DNA of 64,000 nt, from NCBI GenBank assembly GCA_044226035.1, contig JBGAHT010000004.1, forward strand, positions 9,523 to 73,522, read 5' to 3'. Below are positions 46,242 to 53,430 of the stretch, piece after piece. How positions within the stretch are numbered: the first letter of the stretch is position 1; every line of letters begins with the position of its first letter. This DNA is from Pseudoluteimonas sp044226035 (lineage in GTDB: Bacteria > Pseudomonadota > Gammaproteobacteria > Xanthomonadales > Xanthomonadaceae). Made by a program: the position numbers and the translations under genes. The notes beneath the pieces are model-generated. The model did not search any database. It worked only from the letters and a program-made list of their open reading frames with translations, and was not told the origin of the DNA.

Positions 46242-46655
46242 TTACGCGACCGAAAGCTCCAGCCGCCGACCCATGGCCTGCAGCGCGGCGGCGATGGTAT
46301 CGATCTTCGTCGCATGGTGGATGTCCACGATGCGATTCACCGCCTGCGGGCTGGTATTGAGTTTGCGCGCCAGTTCCGACGCGGTGATCCCCGCGTCGAT
46401 CATCTGGTTCAGCAGCAACACCTTGGCCGCCACGCTGGCCGCGACCGGCACCGCGATTTCGCCGCGACGCGGCTTCGATGGCGGCGGCACCTTGCGACGG
46501 TCCTCGAAATAGAAATCCATCGCGGTGACCAGGGCATCGCGCGCCATCGATTCGGCATGCCGGCCGGATTTCCCGGAGGTGATGGCTTCGGGAATGTCGC
46601 GGAACGTGACCAGGAACGATGCGCCATCGGGTTGGATTTTCGCTGGATAGAACAT
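46242..46655 (-). CDS. hicB: HicB antitoxin (E. coli K-12 type, with HTH)
   Basis: 137 residues. An N-terminal partial RNase-H-like fold (MFYPAKIQPDGASFLVTFRD, FYFEDRRKVPPP) and a C-terminal helix-turn-helix (ITASELARKLNTSPQAVNRI, HHATKIDTI) resemble E. coli HicB block by block. It should neutralise HicA and repress the operon. A strong GAGGAGG lies 4 bases before the ATG. It follows hicA by 18 bp. Confidence 0.92.
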   Translation of the reverse strand: MFYPAKIQPDGASFLVTFRDIPEAITSGKSGRHAESMARDALVTAMDFYFEDRRKVPPPSKPRRGEIAVPVAASVAAKVLLLNQMIDAGITASELARKLNTSPQAVNRIVDIHHATKIDTIAAALQAMGRRLELSVA

Positions 46656-46673
46656 GTCGCCTCCTCTCGCCGG

Positions 46674-46859
46674 CTAGCGTTTCGATTTGCCGATCCCGAG
46701 TTGCAGGAGAATCGCTTTCCGCAAACCCTCGCCGATTTCCCCGGAATGTCGTGGAAGCGTCGATTGCCTGCCGCGGTAGTACAGTTTGGTATGCCGCGCG
46801 CCTTCCTCGAAGCGCACGCCCTGCGCGGCCAGCCAGCGCCTGAATTCCGCATGCTTCAT
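46674..46859 (-). CDS. hicA: HicA mRNA interferase toxin
   Basis: 61 residues with a dsRBD-like fold. MKHAEFRRWLAAQGV and LPRHSGEIGEGLRKAILLQL parallel E. coli HicA. The catalytic histidine is His23 (GARHTKL), so the toxin looks intact. Toxin-first order with a promoter/operator just upstream is standard for hicAB. Confidence 0.92.
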   Translation of the reverse strand: MKHAEFRRWLAAQGVRFEEGARHTKLYYRGRQSTLPRHSGEIGEGLRKAILLQLGIGKSKR

Positions 46860-46876
46860 GCCGCGCCTTCGCGGGG

Positions 46877-46904
46877 ATTATAAACGTTTTTGTGTAAACG
46901 AAAA
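46877..46904 (-). promoter_or_regulatory. hicAB promoter and candidate HicB operator
   Basis: On the minus strand a perfect TATAAT (46877-46882) lies 17 bases before the hicA ATG. Immediately upstream is the inverted repeat CGTTT-N6-AAACG (46885-46900), overlapping the spacer. The AT-rich island stands out from the GC-rich surroundings. A repressor binding there would occlude the promoter. The -35 is poor. Confidence 0.65.
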
Positions 46905-46932
46905 CTCCCGGCCGCATCGCCGCGGCCGGGAG
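46905..46932 (-). terminator. intrinsic terminator after the comEA-like gene
   Basis: 11-bp stem (CTCCCGGCCGC with GCGGCCGGGAG) followed on the minus strand by TTTTCGTTT, 22 bases past the stop. It insulates hicAB from read-through. Confidence 0.88.
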
Positions 46933-46953
46933 TCGGTTGCAGCCAGCGTGCGA

Positions 46954-47274
46954 TCAGCGCTTCGCCATCGTGGCCGGCTTGGCGGCCGGCGCCGCGGGCC
47001 GCGCCGGGGCAACGAGGATCCGGTCGCGGTTCTTCTCCACGGTCTTGAGGCCGATGCCCTTCACCATCGCCAGTTCCTCGGCGCTGCGGAAGGCGCCGTG
47101 TTCCTTGCGGTAGTCGACGATGGCCTCGGCCTTGGCCGGGCCGACGTTGAGCAGCACGCGGTCGAGGGTGGCGGCGTCGGCGGTGTTGAGGTTCACCTGG
47201 TCGGCGGCGAAGGCGCTGCCGGCGAAGGCCAGGGACAGCAGCAGGGTCGAGAAAGCGGTCTTGATGAGGTTCAT
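46954..47274 (-). CDS. ComEA-like helix-hairpin-helix DNA-binding protein
   Basis: 106 residues. Signal peptide (MNLIKTAFSTLLLSLAFAGS, cleavage after AFA), then a double helix-hairpin-helix domain (VNLNTADAATLDRVLLNVGP, AKAEAIVDYRKEHGAF, LAMVKGIGLKTVEKNRDRIL) and an Ala/Pro/Lys tail. ComEA proteins bind incoming double-stranded DNA in the periplasm during transformation. AAGGAGA precedes the ATG. A strong terminator follows, so the gene is monocistronic. Confidence 0.9.
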   Translation of the reverse strand: MNLIKTAFSTLLLSLAFAGSAFAADQVNLNTADAATLDRVLLNVGPAKAEAIVDYRKEHGAFRSAEELAMVKGIGLKTVEKNRDRILVAPARPAAPAAKPATMAKR

Positions 47275-47468
47275 GGCGGGTCTCCTTGTCGGTGGCTGTG
47301 ATCGCGGCGCGAACGCCGCGCCGGTGTGCACACTCTCCGCATCCGGCCGCGGCGCTCCCATCGCCCGACCGGCCGCGCGGCGCCGGAAGCCGCCGCGCCG
47401 GGCGCTCGGAAAAGCCCTACCCGGCCCGCGGCGCTAGAATCGCGTCATCCGCGCAGCAGGAACTCCAC

Positions 47469-48974
47469 ATGGATGCCAGGCAGTTGCAGCAACACATCGA
47501 CCGGGTCTGGGACGGCGACATCGTCCCGCAGCTGATCGAGTACATCCGCATTCCGAACAAGTCGCCCATGTTCGACGCCGACTGGGTCAAGAACGGGCAC
47601 ATGGAACGCGCGGTGCAGCAGCTCGCGGGCTGGGCGGGCAAGCGCTCGATCCCCGGCCTCAAGCTGGAAATCGCGCGGCTGGAAAACCGCACGCCGCTGA
47701 TCTTCATCGACATCCCCGCCTTCAAGGGCAGCGCCGCGAACGGCGGCAGCGACGACGACTGCGTGCTGCTGTACGGCCACCTCGACAAGCAGCCGGAAAT
47801 GACCGGCTGGGACGAAGGCCTCGGCCCATGGGAACCGGTGCTCAAGGGCGACAGGCTGTACGGCCGCGGCGGCGCCGACGACGGTTACGCGATCTTCGGC
47901 TCGCTCGCCGCGATCGAGGCGCTGCAGGCGCAGGGCATCGCCCACGCGCGCTGCGTGGTGCTGATCGAGGCCTGCGAGGAATCCGGCAGCTACGACCTGC
48001 CCGCCTACGTCGACCACCTCGCCGACCGCATCGGCAAGCCTTCGCTGGTGGTGTGCCTGGACTCGGGCTGCGGCAACTACGAACAGCTGTGGTGCACGAC
48101 TTCGCTGCGCGGCCTCGCCGGCGGCAACCTCACGGTGCAGGTGCTGGAGGAAGGCGTGCACTCGGGCGACGCCTCGGGCATCGTGCCCTCGAGCTTCCGC
48201 CTGCTGCGGCAACTGCTGTCGCGCATCGAGGACCAGGACAGCGGCCGCATCCTGGTCGACGGCCTGCACGTCGACATCCCCGCCGACCGCCTCGCGCAGG
48301 CGAAGAAGGTCGCGGACGTGCTCGGCGACGAGGTGTTCGACAAGTTCCCGTTCCTGCCCGGCATGCGCCCGATGGACGCGGACAACACCGAGCTGGTGCT
48401 CAACCGCACCTGGCGCCCGGCGCTGTCGATCACCGGCGTCGACGGCATCCCGCCGCTGGCCTCGGCCGGCAACGTGCTGCGCCCCTTCACCTCGGTGAAG
48501 CTGTCGCTGCGCCTGCCGCCCACGCTGGAAGGCAAGCGCGGTGGCGAACTGCTGCAGGAGGCGCTGCTGCACGACCCGCCCAACGGCGCCAAGGTCACGC
48601 TGAGCCTGGAAAAGGCCTCGACCGGCTGGAACGCGCCGGTGCTGGCGCCGTGGCTGGAACGCGCGATCGCCGATGCCAGCGAGGCGTTCTTCGGCAAGCC
48701 GGCGATGTACATGGGCGAAGGCGGCACCATCCCGTTCATGGGCATGCTCGGCGAGAAGTTCCCCGGCGCGCAGTTCATGATCACCGGCGTGCTCGGCCCG
48801 CATTCCAACGCGCACGGCCCCAACGAGTTCCTGCACATCCCGATGGGCAAGCGGGTCACCGCCTGCGTCGCCCACGTGGTGGCCGAGCACCAGGCGGCCA
48901 GCGCGCGCGGCGAGACCCGCGGCGTCGCGGCGGTGGCCGGCGGCCACGACCACGGCGACCACGGCTGCTGCTGA
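47469..48974 (+). CDS. M20 family metallopeptidase with His/Cys-rich C-terminus
   Basis: 501 residues. The dinuclear zinc site is readable: His104 (YGHLDKQPEM, with Asp106), Asp137/Asp138 (GRGGADDGYA), Glu170/Glu171 (EACEESGS) and Asp198 (LDSGCGNY), with an HSGDASG dimerisation segment and EGGTIPFMG later. It probably cleaves dipeptides or small amides in the cytoplasm. The last residues (GGHDHGDHGCC) form an extra metal-binding-like tail not needed for the fold. AGGA precedes the ATG. Confidence 0.9.
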   Translation: MDARQLQQHIDRVWDGDIVPQLIEYIRIPNKSPMFDADWVKNGHMERAVQQLAGWAGKRSIPGLKLEIARLENRTPLIFIDIPAFKGSAANGGSDDDCVLLYGHLDKQPEMTGWDEGLGPWEPVLKGDRLYGRGGADDGYAIFGSLAAIEALQAQGIAHARCVVLIEACEESGSYDLPAYVDHLADRIGKPSLVVCLDSGCGNYEQLWCTTSLRGLAGGNLTVQVLEEGVHSGDASGIVPSSFRLLRQLLSRIEDQDSGRILVDGLHVDIPADRLAQAKKVADVLGDEVFDKFPFLPGMRPMDADNTELVLNRTWRPALSITGVDGIPPLASAGNVLRPFTSVKLSLRLPPTLEGKRGGELLQEALLHDPPNGAKVTLSLEKASTGWNAPVLAPWLERAIADASEAFFGKPAMYMGEGGTIPFMGMLGEKFPGAQFMITGVLGPHSNAHGPNEFLHIPMGKRVTACVAHVVAEHQAASARGETRGVAAVAGGHDHGDHGCC

Positions 48975-49057
48975 AGGCCCGGACCCGCCCGGGCGGACGG
49001 CGCGGCTGCTAGGATGCGGCCGCGGTACCTACCAACCACACACCGGAGGGGAATGGC

Positions 49058-49312
49058 ATGGGCGGCATCCTGTATACGATCCTGATCGGCGCCGTGATCG
49101 GCGTGCTCGCGCGCTTCTTCAAGCCGGGCGCGGATCCGATGGGCTGGATCCTGACGATCATCCTCGGCATCGTCGGCGCCTGGGCCGGCGGCTACGTCGC
49201 CGGCGCGCTCGGCATCAGCAGCGGCATCCTCGGCTTCGTCGTTTCCATCGTCTGCGCCATCGTGCTGTTGTTCCTGTACGAAATGATCCGCGCCAAGACC
49301 GCGAAGCGGTAA
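49058..49312 (+). CDS. GlsB/YeaQ/YmgE family membrane protein
   Basis: 84 residues, with three hydrophobic helices separated by Gly motifs (GGILYTILIGAVIGVLARFF, GWILTIILGIVGAWAGGYVA, SGILGFVVSIVCAIVLLFLY). The family (transglycosylase-associated/stress-response proteins) has no proven function. GGAGGGG lies 7 bases before the ATG. A terminator follows. Confidence 0.9.
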   Translation: MGGILYTILIGAVIGVLARFFKPGADPMGWILTIILGIVGAWAGGYVAGALGISSGILGFVVSIVCAIVLLFLYEMIRAKTAKR

Positions 49313-49340
49313 GCGCGCAATCGCATATCGATCGACGGAA

Positions 49341-49369
49341 CGCCCCGCGCATGCGGGGCGTTTCCTTTT
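49341..49369 (+). terminator. intrinsic terminator of the GlsB-like gene
   Basis: CGCCCCGC-GCAT-GCGGGGCG hairpin followed by TTTCCTTTT, 28 bases after the stop codon. Confidence 0.9.
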
Positions 49370-49380
49370 GCGCGAGTGAT

Positions 49381-49507
49381 TCTGTAGGAGCGGGCTTGAC
49401 CGCGACCCGGATCGCAAGTGTTTGTCGCGGCTATCGCTTTTTGACAGCCGCATGGCCGTTCGACCCGATCCCGCAAAAGCGGTCGCGCTCGAGAGCGCTC
49501 CTACAGA
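49381..49507. repeat. REPIN-like inverted repeat, GTAGGAGCG type
   Basis: Outer arms TCTGTAGGAGCG (49381-49392) and CGCTCCTACAGA (49496-49507) are perfect inverses. Inner segments (GGGCTTGACCGCGAC and AAAGCGGTCGCGCTC) pair in part. The 127-bp element lies between the convergent GlsB-like and manC genes. Confidence 0.88.
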
Positions 49508-49518
49508 AGCAAGAAGGT

Positions 49519-50943
49519 TCAGCCCGCGCGGCCGTAGGCGTCGTCGTAGCGGACGATGTCGTCCTCGCCGAGGTAGTCGCCCGACTGCACCTCGATCAGC
49601 TCCAGCATCTCGGTGCCGGGATTCTCCAGCCGGTGCTTGGCGCCGATCGGGATGTAGGTGCTCTGGTTGGCGAACAGCTCGAACACGTCGTTGTCGCGGG
49701 TCACGCGCGCGGTGCCGCGGACCACGATCCAGTGCTCGGCGCGGCGCGCGTGCGACTGCAGCGACAGCCGCGCGCCCGGCTTCACCTTGATCCGCTTGAC
49801 CTGGAAACCCTCGGCCATGTCGATGGAATCGTAGCTGCCCCACGGCCGGTGCACTTCGCGGTGCAGCGCGGCCTGCGAGCGCCGGTCCGACTTCAATTTC
49901 GCGACCACGTCCTTGACCTGCTGCACGCGGTCCTTGCGCGCGACCAGCACCGCGTCGTCGGTCTCGACCACGACCAGGTTGTCGACCCCGACCAGCGCGA
50001 CCAGCCGCCGCGCATAGGCGTAGCTGTCGCGCGAATCGACCGCGATCACGTCGCCGTGGTGGGCGTTGCCCGCGTCGTCCTGTTCGCTCACGTCCCACAA
50101 CGCCGACCACGAGCCCACGTCGTTCCAGCCGATGTCGACCGGCAGCACGCAAGCGTCCCCGGTCTTCTCCATCACCGCGTAGTCGATGGAATCGGAGGGA
50201 CAGGCCGCGAACGCGTCGCGGTCCAGGCGCACGAAATCGCCATCGCGTTTCGCGGCTTCGAACGCGCGCGTGGTCGCCTCGAGGATGTCGGGACGGAACT
50301 TCCGCAATTCGTCGAGATAACGCGAGGCGCGGAACAGGAACATGCCGCTGTTCCAGTAATAGCCGCCTTCCTCGAGATATCGCCGCGCGGTGCCGGCGTC
50401 CGGCTTCTCGACGAAGCGCAGCACCTTGCGCACGCCCTCGCCGGGCGCGGCCTGGCCCGCTTCCGCCTGGATGTAGCCGAAGCCGGTTTCCGGCGCGGTC
50501 GGGACGATGCCGAAGGTCACCAGCGCGCCCTGTTCCGCCGCGGGGGACGCGGCCTGCACCGCGGCGCGGAACGCCTCGGCATCGCGCACCACGTGGTCGG
50601 ACGGCAGCACCAGCAGCAGCGGGTCGTCGCCCGCGGCCATCGCCTGCAGCGCGGCCGCGGCGATCGCCGGCGCGGTGTTGCGCCCGACCGGCTCCAGCAC
50701 GATGGCGGGATTCGAGACGCCGACCAGGCGCAGCTGTTCGGCGGCGAGGAAGCGGTGTTCCTCGTTGGCGATCACGATCGGCGGCGCCGAGGGCGCGATC
50801 GGCGCGACCCGCAGCCAGGTCGCCTGCAGCATGCTGTCCTCGCCGGCCAGCGGCAGGAACTGCTTCGGATAGGCCTCGCGCGACAACGGCCACAACCGCG
50901 TGCCGGAACCGCCGGAGAGCAATACCGCCTGCAATCGCGCCAC
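49519..50943 (-). CDS. xanB: mannose-1-phosphate guanylyltransferase / mannose-6-phosphate isomerase
   Basis: 474 residues, bifunctional type-II enzyme (ManC/AlgA/XanB). N-terminal nucleotidyltransferase with LLSGGSGTRLWPLSREAYPK, PSDHVV, FVEKPD and GWNDVGSW; C-terminal cupin isomerase with GARLSLQSHARRAEHW and IPIGAKHRLENPG. Makes mannose-6-P and GDP-mannose for LPS or exopolysaccharide. GTG start with AGGGAG upstream. It diverges from amgK. The phosphomannomutase partner (xanA) is not in the window. Confidence 0.93.
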   Translation of the reverse strand: MARLQAVLLSGGSGTRLWPLSREAYPKQFLPLAGEDSMLQATWLRVAPIAPSAPPIVIANEEHRFLAAEQLRLVGVSNPAIVLEPVGRNTAPAIAAAALQAMAAGDDPLLLVLPSDHVVRDAEAFRAAVQAASPAAEQGALVTFGIVPTAPETGFGYIQAEAGQAAPGEGVRKVLRFVEKPDAGTARRYLEEGGYYWNSGMFLFRASRYLDELRKFRPDILEATTRAFEAAKRDGDFVRLDRDAFAACPSDSIDYAVMEKTGDACVLPVDIGWNDVGSWSALWDVSEQDDAGNAHHGDVIAVDSRDSYAYARRLVALVGVDNLVVVETDDAVLVARKDRVQQVKDVVAKLKSDRRSQAALHREVHRPWGSYDSIDMAEGFQVKRIKVKPGARLSLQSHARRAEHWIVVRGTARVTRDNDVFELFANQSTYIPIGAKHRLENPGTEMLELIEVQSGDYLGEDDIVRYDDAYGRAG

Positions 50944-51011
50944 GTCCGACTCCCTGTCTTCGTGGCCGCAGTTTACCCTGTCGCACCAGAAGACCTGCCT
51001 CGGGAACCCGG

Positions 51012-52022
51012 ATGACCGCACACCACGACGCCCGCGCCGATGCGCGCCTGGCCTGGGCCCGCGCCGCGCTCGGCGACGCGGGCGCGGGGCTGGAACGCGC
51101 GTCGATGGACGCCGGTTTCCGCAGCTACTGGCGCAGCAGCGGCGCGCCTTCGCGCATCGTCATGGATTCGCCGCCGGACAAGGAGGACGTGCGCCCGTGG
51201 CTGCGCATCCGCGACCTGCTCGAAACCGGCGGCGTGCGCGTGCCGAAGGTGCTGGCGCGCGATGCCGACGCCGGCTTCCTGCTGCTCGAGGACCTGGGCG
51301 CGAACACCTACCTGCAGGTCATCGACGCCGGCAACGCCGACGCGCTGTTCGACGATGCGGTTTCGCAATTGCTGAAGCTGCAGGCGATCGCGCCGCCGGG
51401 CGACCTTCCCGCCTACGACGAAGCGCTGCTCGCGCGCGAACTGCGCCTGTTCGACGAATGGTTCTGCGGCCGCCACCTCGGCATGGCGCTCGACTGCGGC
51501 GATCACGAAACACTGGACGGCGCGTATCGCGTCCTGATCGATGCCGCGCTGGCGCAGCCGCAGGTGCTGGTGCACCGCGACTTCATGCCGCGCAACCTCA
51601 TGCCTGTCGGAAGCGGGCCCGCTGACGCCGGGCCGGCGGTGCTCGATTTCCAGGACGCGGTGCGCGGACCCATCGCCTACGACGCGCTGAGCCTGTTCAA
51701 GGACGCGTTCCTGAGCTGGCCGGAACAGCGCGTCGACGCCTGGCTGTTGCGCTACCACCAGCGCGCGCGGGACGCCGGCCTGCCGGTGCCGGCGTTCGCG
51801 CGTTTCCGCCGCGACGCGGACCTGATCGGCGTGCAGCGGCACCTGAAGGTGATCGGCATCTTCGCCCGCCTGAACCATCGCGACGGCAAGCCGAAATACC
51901 TCGCCGACGTTCCGCGCTTCTTCGCCTACCTCGACGCGGTGCTGCCGAAATACCCGGAACTCGCGCCGCTGCAAGGCTTCATCGAAGCGAAGGTGAAGCC
52001 GGCGATGGCGGCGTCGGCATGA
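51012..52022 (+). CDS. amgK: N-acetylmuramate/N-acetylglucosamine anomeric kinase
   Basis: 336 residues, aminoglycoside-phosphotransferase fold. Catalytic Asp190 in VLVHRDFMPRNLM and metal-binding Asp212 in VLDFQDAVRG. AmgK phosphorylates MurNAc at C1 for re-entry into UDP-MurNAc synthesis. The assignment rests on the fold plus tight linkage to murU (4-bp ATGA overlap), the pair known from Pseudomonas. The short GSGPADAGPAV loop between catalytic and metal residues seems extended. Confidence 0.9.
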   Translation: MTAHHDARADARLAWARAALGDAGAGLERASMDAGFRSYWRSSGAPSRIVMDSPPDKEDVRPWLRIRDLLETGGVRVPKVLARDADAGFLLLEDLGANTYLQVIDAGNADALFDDAVSQLLKLQAIAPPGDLPAYDEALLARELRLFDEWFCGRHLGMALDCGDHETLDGAYRVLIDAALAQPQVLVHRDFMPRNLMPVGSGPADAGPAVLDFQDAVRGPIAYDALSLFKDAFLSWPEQRVDAWLLRYHQRARDAGLPVPAFARFRRDADLIGVQRHLKVIGIFARLNHRDGKPKYLADVPRFFAYLDAVLPKYPELAPLQGFIEAKVKPAMAASA

Positions 52023-52774
52023 AAGCCCTGGTCTTCGCCGCCGGCCTCGGCGAGCGCATGCGCCCGCTCACCGACACCACGCCGAAACCCTTGCTCCTCG
52101 CCGGCGGCAAGCCGCTGATCGAATGGCACCTGGAGAAGCTGGCGGCGATCGGCATCCGCGAAGTCGTGGTCAACACCTCGTGGCTGGCGGAGCAATTTCC
52201 GCGCACGCTCGGCGACGGCAGCCGCTGGGGCATCGACCTGCATTGCATCTACGAAGGCGAAACGCCGCTGGAGACCGGCGGCGGCATGTGGAACGCGCTG
52301 CCCTTCCTGCGCGACAGGGACGAGGCCTTCATCGCGGTCAATGGCGACGTGTGGACCGATTACGACTTCTCGCGGCTTCCGGACGAACCCGCCGGCGATG
52401 CGCACCTGGTGCTGGTCGATAACCCGCCCCAGCATCCGCGTGGGGATTTCGCGCTGTATTTCCCTCTCCCCGCGAGCGGGGAGACGGTGGCGAAGCCGGG
52501 TGAGGGGCGAATCGGCGAAGTCGCTTCCGATGGCGAATCGAAACTCACCTTCGCCGGCATCGGCGTGTACCGGCCTTCGCTGTTCGACGACTGGCGCACC
52601 GTCATCGGCGACGCGCCCGGCGCCGGCGAAACCCCGCCGCGCTTCAAGCTCGCGCCGCTGTTGCGCGCGGCGATGGCGCGCGGCGCGGTGACCGGCGAGC
52701 ACCATCGCGGCAAGTGGACGGACGTGGGCACGCCGGAGCGGTTGGCGGAATTGGATGCCCGTCTGAAGCTGTAG
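52019..52774 (+). CDS. murU: N-acetylmuramate-1-phosphate uridylyltransferase
   Basis: 251 residues. Nucleotidyltransferase with LVFAAGLGERMRPLTDTTPK, PLETGGGMWNAL and VNGDVWTDYD. It converts MurNAc-1-P to UDP-MurNAc and, with AmgK, bypasses MurA/MurB, the recycling route tied to intrinsic fosfomycin tolerance in Pseudomonas. Residues about 147-164 (YFPLPASGETVAKPGEGR) are an in-frame copy of the CTCTCCC/GGGAGA repeat inserted before the LTFAGIGVYRPSLF strand. The position should be a surface loop, so activity may be kept. Confidence 0.9.
   Translation: MKALVFAAGLGERMRPLTDTTPKPLLLAGGKPLIEWHLEKLAAIGIREVVVNTSWLAEQFPRTLGDGSRWGIDLHCIYEGETPLETGGGMWNALPFLRDRDEAFIAVNGDVWTDYDFSRLPDEPAGDAHLVLVDNPPQHPRGDFALYFPLPASGETVAKPGEGRIGEVASDGESKLTFAGIGVYRPSLFDDWRTVIGDAPGAGETPPRFKLAPLLRAAMARGAVTGEHHRGKWTDVGTPERLAELDARLKL
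52457..52510 (+). repeat. in-frame palindromic repeat insertion inside murU
   Basis: 54 bp (TATTTCCCTCTCCCCGCG to GGTGAGGGGCGA), closely matching the 55-bp half-element at 22116-22170. The coding copy is one base shorter, which makes it 18 codons and keeps the frame. Confidence 0.9.
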
Positions 52775-52806
52775 TGGAACCTGTTCGTGGGTTAGCCACG
52801 CCACAG

Positions 52807-52898
52807 TGTCATCCTGAGGCGAAGCCGAAGGACCTGCTGTTCCTGTCCTCGCGTGAACTCCGAAAACAAACAGGTCCTTCGCTGCGCTCAGGATGACA
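52807..52898. repeat. 92-bp gene-less inverted repeat (CCTGAG/GGACC palindrome family)
   Basis: Left arm TGTCATCCTGAGGCGAAGCC followed by GAAGGACCTG; right arm CAGGTCCTTCGCTGCGCTCA followed by GGATGACA. The arms are imperfect inverses and differ at the GGCGAAGCC/GCGCAGC block. 30 bp further on, the same left arm begins again and this time encloses the GIY-YIG gene. Confidence 0.92.
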
Positions 52899-52928
52899 AT
52901 TCGTCGCAATCGAGCCTCGCAACACGAC

Positions 52929-53385
52929 TGTCATCCTGAGGCGAAGCCGAAGGACCAGCTGTTCCGATCTCGGATCTCCAAGGCAAAGTCCGATCGAATT
53001 TCCGGCATTTCCCGCTTCCGGCGCGCGCGGTTCCCGCATGAACTGTTCGCATGGAATGCACTTACTTCGTCTACATCCTTTCCAGCCGGTCGCGAAACCT
53101 GTATGTCGGTGTCACTGGCGACCTGGTCCGACGGATGTGGGAACACCGCACGCACGCTGTCCCAGGCCACACAGCGCGTTATCGGATCAATCGCCTGGTG
53201 CATTTCGAAACCGTCGCCGACCCGGCGAGCGCCATTGCGCGCGAGAAGCAGATCAAGGGTTGGCTGCGGGCACGGAAGATCGCGTTGATCGAACAGTCGA
53301 ATCCGACTTGGGAAGACTTGGCGAGAGGTTGGTTCGAGGATTCGATGCCAGGGAAAGCAGGTCCTTCGCTGCGCTCAGGATGACA
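52929..53385 (+). mobile_element. candidate mobile palindrome carrying a GIY-YIG nuclease gene
   Basis: Left arm 52929-52956 (TGTCATCCTGAGGCGAAGCC, GAAGGACC) and right arm 53358-53385 (CAGGTCCTTCGCTGCGCTCA, GGATGACA) match the two arms of the 92-bp element just upstream, but are separated by ~400 bp containing one gene. The right arm supplies the last codons and the stop of that gene. Reading it as a mobile element is inference. No target-site duplication was recognised. Confidence 0.6.
53051..53383 (+). CDS. small GIY-YIG domain endonuclease
   Basis: 110 residues. GIY-YIG core YFVYILSSRSRNLYVGVTGD, catalytic-type Arg in DLVRRMWEHR and Glu in the EKQIKGWLRARK helix, as in the small UPF0213/YhbQ-like nucleases. 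No other domain. The C-terminal KAGPSLRSG is encoded by the repeat's right arm. Cellular role unknown. The enclosing inverted repeats suggest it could act on those palindromes. There is no clear ribosome site before the ATG. Confidence 0.85.
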   Translation: MECTYFVYILSSRSRNLYVGVTGDLVRRMWEHRTHAVPGHTARYRINRLVHFETVADPASAIAREKQIKGWLRARKIALIEQSNPTWEDLARGWFEDSMPGKAGPSLRSG

Positions 53386-53430
53386 ACTGGAGGACGCTCA
53401 GGCTCACAGCCCGGAGCGCTCGGATGATGG

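Noticed and set aside
46242..46859. Phage or genomic-island remnant around hicAB
   Set aside because: Apart from the AT-rich operator there are no integrase, attachment repeats or phage genes. Flanks are ordinary chromosomal genes.
53051..53383. Homing endonuclease of a group I intron
   Set aside because: No intron-like interruption of a gene or conserved intron core is visible; the gene is in an intergenic repeat context.
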